DNA of 64,000 bases from Pseudoips prasinana (lineage: Eukaryota; Arthropoda; Insecta; Lepidoptera; Nolidae). Every line of letters begins with the position of its first letter. Position 1 is the first letter of the stretch. The stretch is from the NCBI GenBank assembly GCA_951640165.1, contig OX621246.1:1699001-1763000 (forward strand), written 5' to 3'. A program made the translations under genes and the position numbers. This document shows positions 31,421 to 42,614 of this stretch, piece after piece. Under the pieces are notes generated by a model that was given only the letters and a program-made list of their open reading frames with translations, did not search any database and was not told where the DNA came from.

Positions 31421-32216
31421 GACACCAGACTAACAAATAAAAATAATATAACTTCTCTCTGGTTTATTTTAAAAAAAGAAATGGAACATCTTTTTATTTT
31501 TTAATACACTTTGTGCAAGAAGGCGGACTTCTTTCCGTCGTCCATAGACAGCATGCTCATATTACCTACTTATTAAGTACTCTGAGGTAATGGTGAGCTA
31601 CTGTAAGTTTAGATAGTGCTTGTAAGTGTATCAACAATCCATTCATAACCATAACACTGCCTATTGAACAATTGGCCGGTACATGGACACCAGACTAACA
31701 TATAAAAATAACATAACTTCTCTTTGGTATATTTAAAAAACAGAAATAGAATGTCTTTTTATTTTTTAATACACTTTGAGCAAGAAGGCGGAGTTCTTTC
31801 CGTCGTATATGGTTCTCCATAGAAAACATGTTCATATTACCTACATACTTATTAGTCTGAGGTAATGGCGAGCTACTGTAAGTTTAGATAGTGTTCGTAA
31901 GTGTATCAACAATCCATTCATAACGATAACAGTGGCTATTGAACAAGTAGCCGGTACATGGACACCAGACTAACAAATAAAAATAACTTCTCTCTGGTTT
32001 ATTTAAAAAAAAAGAAATGGAACATATTTTTATTTTTTAATACACTTTGAGCAAGAAGGCAGACTTCTTTCCGTCGTCAATGGTACTCCATAGACAACAT
32101 GCTCATATTACCTACATACTTATTAGTCTGAGGTAATGGCGAGCTACTGTAAGTTTAGTGTATCAACAATCCATTCATAACGATAACAGTGGCTATTGAA
32201 CAAGTGGCCGGTACAC
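31421..32216 (+). repeat. Tandem array, three units of about 256-275 bp
   Basis: GACACCAGACTAACA begins units at 31421, 31686 and 31961. Each contains TTTTTATTTTTTAATACACT, GAAGGCGGA/AGACTTCTTTCCGTCG, GAGGTAATGG(C/T)GAGCTACTG and ends GGCCGGTACA. Unit 3 lacks about 17 bp (GATAGTG...). The units are much alike, which suggests recent unequal crossing-over, or part of a satellite. Confidence 0.85.
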
Positions 32217-32667
32217 GTCACGACACGTGGTACAATGAGTGTTTAGAAAATATTTGATCTACCCGCAGAAGGTATACCAATGATTATCACAGAGAATAAT
32301 GAAAACACTTGAATTAATAAGTTCTACAGTTAGGTACTTACATAACAAACGTGATGTGGATAAAAATGCTTTTTGTTTACTTTTAACTTTTAAAACTCTT
32401 GTAAATGGTGTTCAACTTTGCTTTTATAAGATATAGATACAGATCGGATGTTTCAGTCTACTATTTACAGCATAGGATTCGTTTTATTAAATCGGTCTCG
32501 GATTAAGTTATGTCAGAGGCCTACTGGGCGGCTTGCACAGCTCTGACAATAGGTTAACCACTGCCCATACGATAAGTAAGGATGATGAACTTTACTAAAA
32601 CGTGTATTTATGTCTAGACAAGAAATTTATTATTAGAAGAAGAAAATAAATCCAAAAGATTACTTAA
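32217..32667. other. Unassigned with a repeat-F fragment
   Basis: CTACTGGGCGGCTTGCACAG to CACTGCCCATACGATAAG at about 32520-32575 is reverse repeat F. The rest is AT-rich and unassigned. Confidence 0.35.
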
Positions 32668-33014
32668 CACAAGTAAGTAAGTAAGTAAGTAACTCTTTAT
32701 TGTACACCAAAAAATAATACATATAATAGGAACTTTGAGTATGTTAAGATTGTACAAATGGCGGCCTTATCGCTAAGTGCGATCTCTTCCAGGCAACCGT
32801 TGAATGGACCAGGAGTAAAGAAAAGGCATTTGGGTATTTGTTGGCATAATTAGCAGAAAGGATTTTTTTTTTTTTTGATTATTTTCTTTTTTTGTGATTT
32901 TTTTGTGGTTTTTTGTACCATGGGTACTTTTAACAATAAATAAATAAATACATACATATATATATATATATATACGGCAGGTCATAGGAGAATAAGATAT
33001 ACAGTAATTTAACG

Positions 33015-35936
33015 TTAAAGAGAAAGATAGTAACTCTTCACCATTTTCTTAAAAATGTCCAGTGACTGAGCACCTCTCACTGTCTCTGGCAAAGCATTCC
33101 ACAATCGGGCAGCTTGTACGGAAAAGGAATGGTCTAAAAATTTTGTGGAGTGCATTGGTATCTTGATTCGTAAATTTTTCGATGATCTCAGCAACCTCGA
33201 ATGTGTCTCGTGGAGGAACTCAAAACGTTCCTTTAAGTAAGTCGGAGTAGCTGGATTGAACAATATACTATATAGAAGAGAAACAATGTGAGCATTCCGG
33301 CGAAGTCGTATAGGTAACCACTTGAGTTTTGCACGAAATTCGGAAACATGATCATATTTACGCAAACCAAATATGAAACGAATACAAAAATTTTGGAGCC
33401 TCTCAAGTTTGTTTAATTGGTCCTCCGTGATATCGAGATAGCTGGCATCAGCGTAGTCTAAAATCGGTAGGAGAAGGGAATGGGCTAGCGCAATCTTGGT
33501 GGTGGTCGGCAAAAAATTACGAAGTCGTCTAAGTGACCCAGCGGAAGCAAACATTTTTCGACTAACTTCTTTAACCTGTGGGCCCCAGGATAACGTGGTA
33601 TCAATATGTATACCAAGGTTTTTTACCGTCTTCGAGAGCGGTATGACTGAACCATTAAAGCGCACCTGTGGTACAAGCGACCAGTCTACCATAGAAATCT
33701 TTCTGGAGCTACCAACAACAATGACTTGCGTTTTTGATGTATTTATTTGCAGTCCATATGACCTTGCCCAGCTGCTTATCTGACATAAGTCGGTATTAAT
33801 ATTATGAATGGCTTCGTGAAGCTCTTCAAGTGGTGCTTTTGCATATATTTGAAGATCATCTGCGTAAAGGTGGTAGGATGAAATAAGTTGATTGGATATG
33901 GAATTTATGAAAATTGCAAAAAGTAACGGAGATAGAACGCCACCCTGAGGCACACCAACATTTGTATTGCACCACGAAGAGTAGCTGTCATCAATACGTA
34001 TACGTTGCCGGCGGCCAGACAGGTAATTACGAAACCAGTCAATTGCCGTTGGAGATATGTTAATAGAGCAGAGTATACCTGTCAAGATATCGTGATCGAC
34101 GGTGTTAAATGCATTACTGAAATCAAGTAATGCTAACACCGTCAGATCACCCTCCTCCATGCCCGACCTAATATCCTCCGTAATATGAATCAAGGCAGTC
34201 GTGGTACTATGACCAGGACGGAAGCCGGATTGGACAGGATTCAGGAGATTATTTTTGCATAGAAAGGAGTTCAATTGGTTATGAATAAGGCGTTCTAGGA
34301 CTTTGGAGAGGAATGGCAGTATGGAGATAGGACGGTACTCGGAAAAGGAACTTGGATTGGATTTTTTTGGTAACGGGGTTATTTGGCCGTCTTTCCATGC
34401 TGATGGAAAGACCCCATGGGATAGGGAAAAATTAAGGATATGGCATAAGACAGGAAGGATTTCATTAAGGATGGGAATGATCATATTACGACTGATAGTG
34501 TCAGTTCCTACAGCATTGGATGATATTGACAGTATACTCTTCCTGACATCACAAGCCGACAATTGATTAAAGACGAACTGAGAGTATTTGGGGATAGGTA
34601 GCGATGAAAGATAATTTAATGTATTAATTTTAAGTGCCCTATCAAAATTGGACGACGCAGTAAAATGTTTATTGAGTAAATTGACATCTAAGTCTTTAGG
34701 AATTGCATTTTGGCGAGACTTTCCAATCCCCATTGAGTTTAGAAATTTCCATACTTTAGCGGGATCACCGTTTTGTACAGAGTTGTGAATGTGCTGGCGT
34801 TGTGCATTCCTACACACCTTGTTGCAGTGATTTCGTAAAAAGATATATTTGTCGCGGTTCAAATCCGTTGGCCGACCTTTGTATTTTGATTTTGCCGCGA
34901 TTTTTTTGTTTTGGAGAGCTTTAATTTCATCAGATAGCCAAGGAGCAGGTAGGTGTTTCAATTTAATAGGCCGTATTGGAGCACGCTTGTCGTATAACTG
35001 TAGGAGCTCGTTGTTAAATACTGTGACCATAGCGTCGACAGATGTAGCAGTATACACAGGTGTCCAATCGATGCTACCAGCATCCTCCCGAAGATTCTCC
35101 AGATCGATGCCACCAAAATTACGTTGCAGGATGATTTTAGGCTTCGCTTTCGGTGGGCGAACTTTATAGGACAAGAATATAAGGTCGTGATAGGAAAAGG
35201 CGTCAGCAGAGCACTGTCCGTGCTTATGGATGTGTTGAGGAGAAGAAATAAAGATAAGATCAAGAAGCGATGGAGTAGAATTAGGAAAATTATGGGTAGC
35301 ATTAAGGGGTAGGATTGATAAGTTAAGAGAATCGGAAATTGCAGTTAACGATGAGGAGCGGAAATCATTTTTGAGTAGACAGGTATTAAAGTCGCCCATG
35401 ATAATTGCGTGACTGTAAGAAGGTACAAGTTTTTCAAGAAGGTTTTCTAATGACGAGAAATAGTTAATACGGAGAGAAGGACAGTAATAGACTCCAAGCA
35501 AAAGCTTTGTATGGTGAAGATGCACTTCCAGGAAAAGGTGCTCACCGCCATTTGCAGGTGGTGGTTGCTCAGAGACGTCGACTACAGAGAAGGAAATATT
35601 AGAACGCAGATAGATTGCCACGCCTCCACCGTTTCCTTTCACACGATCATTACGAATGAGCTCAAATCCTGGAAGTGAGTAAGCTAATGAAGGGAGACAA
35701 GGTTTCAACCAAGATTCTGAGACAAGGATAGCATGGATATTTTTACAGTCGAAGGTGGCCAGCATATCGGGGAAGTGAGCCGGAATGCTTTGGGCATTTA
35801 TGTGAACTACATTGAAATTACGGGGAACATCGAAAAATTTCTGTGTCAGAGTGTCCGTTAGTGAAGGTATACTCGAGAAGCTATCACCATTACTACTGGC
35901 TGAGTAAAAGCTATCTTTATCACTACAGTCTGACAT
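33015..35936 (-). CDS. LINE ORF2: AP endonuclease plus reverse transcriptase
   Basis: 973 residues, uninterrupted. The endonuclease fills about residues 39-260: FNVVHINAQS, SESWL (metal-binding Glu), GGGVAIYLRS, GDFN (about 179-182), LLDLIF and FSYHDLIFLS, which carries the catalytic His in the usual C-terminal position. The reverse transcriptase fills about 520-770: EYRPISILPFLSKVLERLI, QSGFRPGHST, LLDFSNAFNTVDHDIL (first catalytic Asp), GVPQGGVLSPLLF and HLYADDLQIYA (catalytic YADD, about 689-692), then KTVKNLGIHID (thumb). The C-terminal 200 residues lack an obvious zinc knuckle or RNase H. The protein would nick the target and copy the element RNA in the nucleus. All key residues seen are intact, so it may be competent. 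The start MSDCSDKDS precedes the endonuclease by about 38 residues and is the first in frame. Confidence 0.9.
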   Translation of the reverse strand: MSDCSDKDSFYSASSNGDSFSSIPSLTDTLTQKFFDVPRNFNVVHINAQSIPAHFPDMLATFDCKNIHAILVSESWLKPCLPSLAYSLPGFELIRNDRVKGNGGGVAIYLRSNISFSVVDVSEQPPPANGGEHLFLEVHLHHTKLLLGVYYCPSLRINYFSSLENLLEKLVPSYSHAIIMGDFNTCLLKNDFRSSSLTAISDSLNLSILPLNATHNFPNSTPSLLDLIFISSPQHIHKHGQCSADAFSYHDLIFLSYKVRPPKAKPKIILQRNFGGIDLENLREDAGSIDWTPVYTATSVDAMVTVFNNELLQLYDKRAPIRPIKLKHLPAPWLSDEIKALQNKKIAAKSKYKGRPTDLNRDKYIFLRNHCNKVCRNAQRQHIHNSVQNGDPAKVWKFLNSMGIGKSRQNAIPKDLDVNLLNKHFTASSNFDRALKINTLNYLSSLPIPKYSQFVFNQLSACDVRKSILSISSNAVGTDTISRNMIIPILNEILPVLCHILNFSLSHGVFPSAWKDGQITPLPKKSNPSSFSEYRPISILPFLSKVLERLIHNQLNSFLCKNNLLNPVQSGFRPGHSTTTALIHITEDIRSGMEEGDLTVLALLDFSNAFNTVDHDILTGILCSINISPTAIDWFRNYLSGRRQRIRIDDSYSSWCNTNVGVPQGGVLSPLLFAIFINSISNQLISSYHLYADDLQIYAKAPLEELHEAIHNINTDLCQISSWARSYGLQINTSKTQVIVVGSSRKISMVDWSLVPQVRFNGSVIPLSKTVKNLGIHIDTTLSWGPQVKEVSRKMFASAGSLRRLRNFLPTTTKIALAHSLLLPILDYADASYLDITEDQLNKLERLQNFCIRFIFGLRKYDHVSEFRAKLKWLPIRLRRNAHIVSLLYSILFNPATPTYLKERFEFLHETHSRLLRSSKNLRIKIPMHSTKFLDHSFSVQAARLWNALPETVRGAQSLDIFKKMVKSYYLSL

Positions 35937-36630
35937 AATAAAATATAATATAAAATACCTATATAAAATAAAATAAATATATATATACCTATAATAATGT
36001 CAAAATATTTACAATAAAACAATTTATACTAAAGTCACACAGTCCACCCACCGGCTGCATTGTAAGGTATCACATTTACAATGTTAAAACTATTTACATA
36101 CATATAAGCAGTGCAGCTAAGTACAAGCAAATAAAAATAAAAAATATAAGTAATCAAAATAGTGTGTCATCATGAGTAACGCTGTCTGTATTATAGCTAT
36201 TATGTGAAGTTTGATGAAAAGGTACTAAAATGCTATTTAATTATATATAATATAAAATACTATGGTTCATTTACAAAATTCAATTTAAATTCAATTTGGA
36301 CTAAGATGTCGAAATTATGACGATAAAGAACTAAAAAGACCGAAAAAAACGTGGCTACAGTATGCTTACATACTCTTTGCCTGACATTAAAAGTAGACAA
36401 ACAATTAATTACAAGTAGTAGGTGATTTGTAACTCAGATATTATTTTAATTTGTGATGATTACCCTGTTTAAATGCACTATTTTGATTATTCATAATACT
36501 CACAATGTGGGTGTTTGAGTTTCGAAGTAACTATAAACGTGACATACGTATAGCTTGTACGTAACTGGAATGTTAACTAAAAAACAAGAAGAACACACTT
36601 TGACTGAATGAAGCTACATTAGAAAAAATC

Positions 36631-37377
36631 TCATTTTTTACTTGTCGCAGCTGTACGTTTGGGCTTGGTGGTTTTGGTGCATACGACCGGCTTGGCAGTT
36701 TCTTGCGACAGAGTATTATCCAAAGGAATACAATTCAAGTCGGCGAGACATGTAATTTTCTTACGCGCCCCATTCGTTTCCGAGACATAGAAGATTTCAC
36801 CCTGCTTAGTAAACGAGCGATTTACTCCATATCTGTCACGTACCTTCATGAAAAGATCGTGCCGCATCTTCGTCAGAAACTCCGATAATGTGATACCGGA
36901 ACCTTTGAGCTTTGCCTTTCCAAACCAGATCTTATCGCGAAGTGTTCTATCATGCAGCTTAAATAGTATTGGGCGAGACTTCTTAGTCGATGAACTCCCC
37001 ATCCTGTGACACCTTTTGATGTCCCCAGTTGAGAATGATGGCATATGTAATTGGTCCTGAACAATACCTGCAACAACTTCTTCAATGTTTTCCTTGGGAT
37101 TTTCTGTGACACCATGTAGCAAGAGAATCTTCCGGCGACCACGCATCTCAAGGCGATCAGCATCTTGAGCAAGTAGATCAACCTGCCGCTGTAGATTGTT
37201 CATGATGTCAACAACATTGTTCCGGAAAGTTTGGAATTCTGTGGCCATTCCTGAGGTGCTTGCAGATCCACTGATGCTTGGGGACTTCTGTAATTCAGCA
37301 GCAATGGCACCCATACGTGTGTTAAGCCTTGTGAACTCCTCCCTCATTTCACTCATGGACTGCTTTATAGATTCCAT
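36631..37377 (-). CDS. LINE ORF1: L1-type RNA-binding protein
   Basis: 248 residues. Residues about 1-85 are a heptad-rich coiled coil (MSEMREEFTRLNTRMGAIAA and later NNLQRQVDLLAQDADRLEMR). About 88-165 is an RRM-like region with RRKILLLHGV, IKRCHRMGS and RPILFKLHDR. About 166-215 is a C-terminal domain (KGSGITLSEFLTKMRHDLFM, FYVSETNGARKKI). A basic tail rich in Lys and Thr follows. This is the trimeric nucleic-acid chaperone architecture of L1 ORF1p. In this family it coats the element RNA. It lies upstream of ORF2 on the same strand, separated by about 694 bp, so ORF2 translation would need reinitiation or another mechanism. No frameshift or stop is seen. Confidence 0.85.
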   Translation of the reverse strand: MESIKQSMSEMREEFTRLNTRMGAIAAELQKSPSISGSASTSGMATEFQTFRNNVVDIMNNLQRQVDLLAQDADRLEMRGRRKILLLHGVTENPKENIEEVVAGIVQDQLHMPSFSTGDIKRCHRMGSSSTKKSRPILFKLHDRTLRDKIWFGKAKLKGSGITLSEFLTKMRHDLFMKVRDRYGVNRSFTKQGEIFYVSETNGARKKITCLADLNCIPLDNTLSQETAKPVVCTKTTKPKRTAATSKK

Positions 37378-39429
37378 TGTGTACTGGAGATAATGCTATT
37401 CCGGTAGGTAAACTGTATTAACTTTCAATTAATATCATTAAATGTGTAAAATTATGAGTTATTCTTATTTAAAACTATTTTTAAATATAGAGCTAATTAA
37501 CAGCAATGTGCACTATACAACTACCCTCGAAGAAAAAAAGCAGAAAATAATGCACAAGGTAAATTAAGCTGCTTCTTGTAAGTAACGTTACAGAAAAAAT
37601 ATGATAAAGCGGATTATTAATGATTAATCTCTATGTTATATATAATCTAGTGATAAGTGTTAATTTACGCCAATATACTCGTGTTATTCTTCTTTTAGAC
37701 TACTTTCCTGGCAATTATGTATCTGTTTACTATGCAAGGCTTCGTGCTATGTTTTCATTAGGAGTTAATTAGGTAGTTTAAATTACAATATCTAATCGAT
37801 ATAATTCGATTATACGCTATCTAACAAAATCTAAAAGGGAAGTTCAAGATAGTGACTATTATTTTATTTGGTTAATATATGTCATCAAATGAATGAAGTG
37901 TGGATCCGGTTACTATTGCGATAAAATACTAGATACTTACTATAAAAGTTACCAGCGGCGTAGCTAACATGTCTAGGAAAAGATCGCACGAGAAGACTGT
38001 GAGCTTGGCCATTGGTTGCTCGCACACAGACATTTAATTCTTCGTCTACCCGTCGGATGTTCTCCTGGGTATTTTCTTTTTCTAGTTCTACATTGATATT
38101 TTTTATTGGAAACATTGTTAGGGTGCGCGCAAGCTCAAGCAAAGTATTTATTATAATCGTTTTGATTAATTTTACTTACTGAAATATTGAGGTATGGTGT
38201 CCGTTATGGTAGCGAGTCCCAACAAAAATTAAGAATAAAAGCATTTTTTTATTACTTGGCCGTTATCCGGTCTTTTACAAATATTTAAAAGTTATATGAT
38301 GCATGAAGGGTATGAATGACATTTTTCTTTAAATATTATTTTCATTTAACGTTCCAATAAACCTTTATGTAGCTAGTCAGGCACTAAATATTATATGTAA
38401 CCCTTAATGTAATATAATCATCTACCATTTGTTAACTTAATATTTAATAAATAACTATTCAATATTATTATTATTCCTAATGTACGATATCCATGTGACA
38501 GCTTCTTTCTTCTTACCGGCAAGAAGGTAGTGATTTTGTTAGAAATTAAAAGAAATGTGTACTTTACCTACAGTAAACAATCGTAACTTTAACAAAACGA
38601 AACTTCACTACTTTGAAAGCTACTTTGAAACGCACCAAGAAACTTCGGATACATGGACTAGAACAACTTATAAAGTTACCATGAAGATTTATACCTAAGT
38701 ATTTTGTACGGAGAACATCGCTTATTTCCTGTTTTATTAAACAATCATACGGCCCATCCATAGCCGCTTTCGACACCCTTAAACCACTCGCGAGTAAACG
38801 AAACTATAGCAACTATGACTTTATGAAATAATTAAAGGAGAATGAAACTTCTGGGCCCAGCAGTTAACTGGTTCAAATGTAGATTACAAAAATCGTTATA
38901 TTTTTCTAAAGGAAATCAAAAAATATCGTATCATGTTTCTATCTAGGAAGCGAGAAAACTTAAATTAAGTTATGAAAAAAGTTATGAAAAGTTATTATAT
39001 CCTCTCACAAATAAGGCTAGTTTGATTCAGTTAACACATGGGCCCAGGAATGTATGGAGTCATTACCTTCTCCTTTATTCAGCACTTTGGTATTTACATA
39101 CACTTGTACTTATCAAACTCACAAATCATATAATAGTCATATACAATATTAAATTATACTAGTCTGTCCGTGATTTTTGTCCTTACATAAATAACATGTT
39201 ACTCAGCTACTACTTTTAAATTAAGTAGGTACTATTTTTTATATTAAAAATTGAAGACACCTAGCAGTTGGCGGATGCAGAAGGAAATTTTAGTTTCTAG
39301 TGGTTTACATTGGCATAACGAAAGCTGCCCTGCTCCTTCATAGGAACCATTTTTTTAGAAACAAATGCAATGATATTAATATTATTTAAGTTAGTACTGC
39401 ATAGAATCAGGGCCAATTTAAACCATATA
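37378..39429. other. Unassigned 2 kb; probable LINE 5' UTR at the left
   Basis: The first few hundred bases may be LINE-K 5' UTR. At 37885-38142 a minus frame of 85 codons (MLELARTLTMF..., with NVELEKENTQENIRRVDEEL) has a possible donor GCTG/GTAACT near 37948, but no domain I know and no acceptor I trust. No other feature. Confidence 0.3.
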
Positions 39430-39740
39430 TCTATACATATAATAAAATCGTAGGAAAGTCAAAACTGTACATCAAATATTTTTTTAAAGATTTTTGGGGT
39501 GTGATCTTTAAACGATATCGAAGCCAAAAATATAGTTTTTAGAATTTTTGTCTGTTTGTCTGTATGTATGTCCGGGCTAAACTCAAAAAGTACTGCATGG
39601 ATTTACTTCAAATTTTGCATGAATATTACTTAGAGGTTGCGTCAACATATAGGCTACATATTATCACGCTATCACCTACGGGGGAGGAGCTGTGATAATT
39701 TATAAGGGTTAACGCGGGTAAAAGCGCGGGGCACAGCTAG
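39430..39740 (+). mobile_element. Non-autonomous Helitron
   Basis: TCTATACATATAATAAAATC after A; the 3' hairpin has one changed base (CGCGGGTAAAAGCGCG); ends CACAGCTAG before T. Confidence 0.85.
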
Positions 39741-39884
39741 TGATTAAATATAATAACAAATCAGTTAACAAAACTTCTAGGCGTTCAGTGTTGAGGTTAT
39801 ACAACCGGCGCGCACAATGCTCGTCTCCTCTATCTCGATACTTTTATTGAGAAAATATTGAAGTAAATTAGGTAAATAAATAAA
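39741..39884. other. No feature recognised
   Basis: Short spacer. Confidence 0.3.
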
Positions 39885-40278
39885 TATCTTTGGGCTAACT
39901 AAAACACTGCCATCAAATCCCAAACTTAAGCTAAGTTTCGGATTTCATGTGACAAACTTTAATTAATGACAACCAGACAACTTTTCTACATACCTATGTA
40001 CAGACGCCAGCACATCAAGCTACTCCAATCTGTCAAATTTCCTCAATTGAAAGTGAACCTTATGCATTTGTAATAAAGTTGAAAATCTATAAAATAAACT
40101 AGATAGATTGGGGTAGCTGGATGTGCTGGCGTCTGTACATATTACTTATATATAAATTATACCTTGACATAAAACAAATAACTGAGCTCATCACACAAAA
40201 GTTTATCCTGCGTGGGAATCGAACCCCTGGCTGAGCAGTCAGGCTCACTTACCACTAGACCACACGCCAGTCGAGGTT
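39885..40278 (-). repeat. SINE-B relative carrying MITE-1
   Basis: Reverse strand: A-box region CTAGTGGTAAGTGAGCC, B box GGGGTTCGATTCCCACG; 3' domain at the left (CTGCCATCAAATCCCAAAC). MITE-1 occupies 40001-40135 and accounts for the extra length. Confidence 0.65.
40001..40135 (-). mobile_element. MITE-1, complete, inside a SINE
   Basis: 135 bp with TA at 39999 and 40136, exact ends CAGACGCCAGCACATC and GATGTGCTGGCGTCTG. Confidence 0.85.
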
Positions 40279-41284
40279 ATGTACAAGCTCAAAAGATAAT
40301 ATAGTACTACAACAAACCATTACAAGAAGCACAACTGACTTACAACGTTTATTTCTGTGTCACCCGTTATCGCGATAGTAGCAATATCAATAAATCATGC
40401 GACTCGATATCGCGTCCGTCGTAATTAAACAGCACTAGTGATCGATCATAGATATCGATGTGTCGACCACTATCGTCCGGTGGTGTACACACTACATGTG
40501 TTACAGATAAACTACCTGGGGATAGTTACACAAATACTGTATTCGAAGTTATCGCTCGAAAAGTCCGGGTTTACACTTCAGTGGCTGTAAAATTACGGCT
40601 ATATTTGAAAGTACCGAATATGAAGTTATGATTAAGAGGTCCAAGCAAAATAAACAAAAACATAGTTGTACCCAAGCTTATCAAACGATAGTTTATTTAT
40701 TCGTAAACAGGTTTACATGCCACATTCTTATTAACAATTTCATATAATATAACACAACTCATAAATACATAATAATATAACACATCAATAATAAGTAAAA
40801 ATAAAACATTTAAGTGGATTAGGATGTCAGCATAACAATAAATAAGAAATTCATGTTGTCGTCTAACGTCAATTGTAACAGAAATAAGTAAGAATTATTA
40901 AATTAATAGATCTTACTAGTAAATAAGTTCAAGAATTAATTAGCCTTTTTATGTTTTAAAAATTCATCGAAGGAATAGAGAACTACGAATATGATGTTTC
41001 TGATTCGAGGGATAAATACACACTCAAATGATTATAGACAAACGAGGCCTCGCCGTAAGTGTCCACCTTTGTGATAAGGCGTACACATTTCCTTCAAAAA
41101 TTATAATTTATTCAACACAAAACCAATTTCAACTTCTCTTTTGACAATCACTTGGAATAAACAAATATATGGGACATTCCAAAAGAATTCTCTATCCTTT
41201 TAAAAGATAGTCTCAAAATCAGTGCGCAAATAACTCAATCTTATAACATACTGTCACGTTCGAGGTACGATCCAGTACCAGCGC
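40279..41284. other. No gene recognised; ATCGAT-rich patch
   Basis: At 40360-40480 TATCGCGATA, GATATCGCG, GATCGATC and TATCGATG cluster. TTTATTTATTCGTAAACAGG at 40693 may be a reversed LINE tail. No gene. Confidence 0.35.
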
Positions 41285-41459
41285 CTCTAGCACGAGTTCC
41301 TGCAGTTTACTTACTCGATCACACGTACAGTTTCCTCCCATACATTGAGCACCAGCGCCTCTCGCGGAAACTATTAAGAACTAAAACTCTGGTGATCAAT
41401 GTATGGGACGAAACTGTACGTGTGATCGAGTAAGTAAACTGCAGGAACTCGTGCTAGAG
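41285..41459. repeat. Inverted repeat with 64-bp arms
   Basis: Arms 41285-41348 and 41396-41459 are inverse copies with a single mismatch. The spacer is 47 bp. ACCAGCGCCTCT occurs both just left of arm 1 and within the spacer. No clear target duplication. It could be a foldback MITE or an inverted duplication. Confidence 0.85.
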
Positions 41460-41968
41460 TCACAGTAAAGGTTTTGGTGCCTTTAACGATATTTTGAGAG
41501 AAAGAAAAAGGATAATAATAATAAATAAATTTATTTCTCTCACAAAGATCAAGTACAAGGTGGTAATACATATTACGTCACTTAGAATAAGTAACTAGCT
41601 TTGTGAGAGCTGGTGCCTATTGTAGGTTTAGAAGAAAACCTGTATTACAGGTCACCAGTGCCCACTCCCCAGTTTATACCTAGTGAAATTAAACTATATT
41701 TTAAGCTAAACGGTACATGACGGGAGACGGTATTTAAACAGATGAATACTTAAAACTAATAGAAAAAGAACATATTATAAAGAATAAAAAAAAATCTAAA
41801 TAAAAAGTAGGTAGGATAGCTGGCAAAACGGGTATGAAACGTACATGATTCTAGAAAGAAAAGAAAGATATGGTGCGAATTGTCAAAAAGTTGATAGAAA
41901 AAGAAGAGATAGATGAACACGAGGACATACCTTCAAATTAATTAAACACGATAAAAAATAAACCCTAG
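41460..41968 (-). other. Probable LINE 3' UTR fragment, otherwise unassigned
   Basis: AATAATAATAAATAAATTTA at 41511 with TTTCTCTCACAAAGATCAAG looks like a reversed tail. No gene. Confidence 0.35.
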
Positions 41969-41970
41969 TA

Positions 41971-42106
41971 CACACGCCAGCACATCTAGCTACCCCAAAC
42001 TGTCAAATTTCCCCAATTGAAAGTGAACCTTATTATGCTTTTGTGATAAAGTTGAAAATCGATAAAATAAATTTGACAGATCGGGGTAGCTGAATGTGCT
42101 GGCGTC
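41971..42106 (-). mobile_element. MITE-1
   Basis: Ends CACACGCCAGCACATC and GTGCTGGCGTC between TA at 41969 and 42107. The right end has lost two bases (TG). Confidence 0.8.
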
Positions 42107-42614
42107 TACATGGATAACCTCCAACTTTAGAAGTCTGTTTTCATCTTTATCATCCTTAATTTCCATATTATGGATACCGGCGTTTGCCAAGTATGAATCA
42201 CTTTCCCAACGGCTGTACAACTAGAGCGCAGACTAAAGACAAACATAGTTTCGCAGTCCACGTTAGCGATAAGAAACTTTTCTATACCATTTGATACTAC
42301 TTCTTATCGATGTTATCCCGCAATCTGAGTACACAGTATACCTTGTAACGAAGGCCTATTACAACCATACAACACGTTTATTTGACAAAACCAATATCAA
42401 TAACAGTCCCGCCGTATTATCGCGCACCTCTCCTATCTTAAGTGATAATTTTTTAATCTTAAGTATTTGATTCACTAAACTTGGTGAATTTGTCAAAATA
42501 TAGCTTGTAAACGCAAACAATTTCAAGGTGTCAATTATTTATTACGAAAATATATAAATTAAGACAGTTACCAAATCCCTAATACACCGTCTTGCTTATT
42601 CATATACATTTACT
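42107..42614. other. No gene recognised
   Basis: Single-copy-looking, with several GATA words (AGCGATAAGAAAC, TTCTTATCGATG). No frame of note. Confidence 0.3.

Larger units (their letters stand above)
32668..37377 (-). mobile_element. Near-complete non-LTR retrotransposon (LINE-K) with two intact ORFs
   Basis: Transcribed leftward. Order: ORF1 (37377-36631), about 694 bp spacer, ORF2 (35936-33015), about 320 bp 3' UTR with a TA microsatellite near 32955-32975, and a tail of ACTT units (AAGTAAGT... at 32668-32690 on the plus strand). The 5' boundary is not determined; 5' UTR probably continues beyond 37377. Other 3' ends of this family are at 47390-47945 and 54690-54950, sharing CGGCCTTATC and GATCTCTTCCAG. 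L1-type ORF1 with AP endonuclease, YADD reverse transcriptase and a tetranucleotide tail fits the CR1/jockey supergroup, perhaps a Kiri- or Daphne-like clade. The clade is a guess. Confidence 0.8.

Noticed and set aside
31421..32216. CRISPR-like array
   Set aside because: Units are contiguous repeats of about 265 bp without short repeats and unique spacers, and the sequence is from an insect.
34849..35312. Plus-strand and second-frame ORFs of 62-114 codons inside LINE ORF2
   Set aside because: Shadows of the intact minus-strand ORF2.
37885..38142. 85-codon minus-strand exon
   Set aside because: A plausible donor exists, but there is no acceptor, no domain and no second exon; kept only as a note in the region entry.
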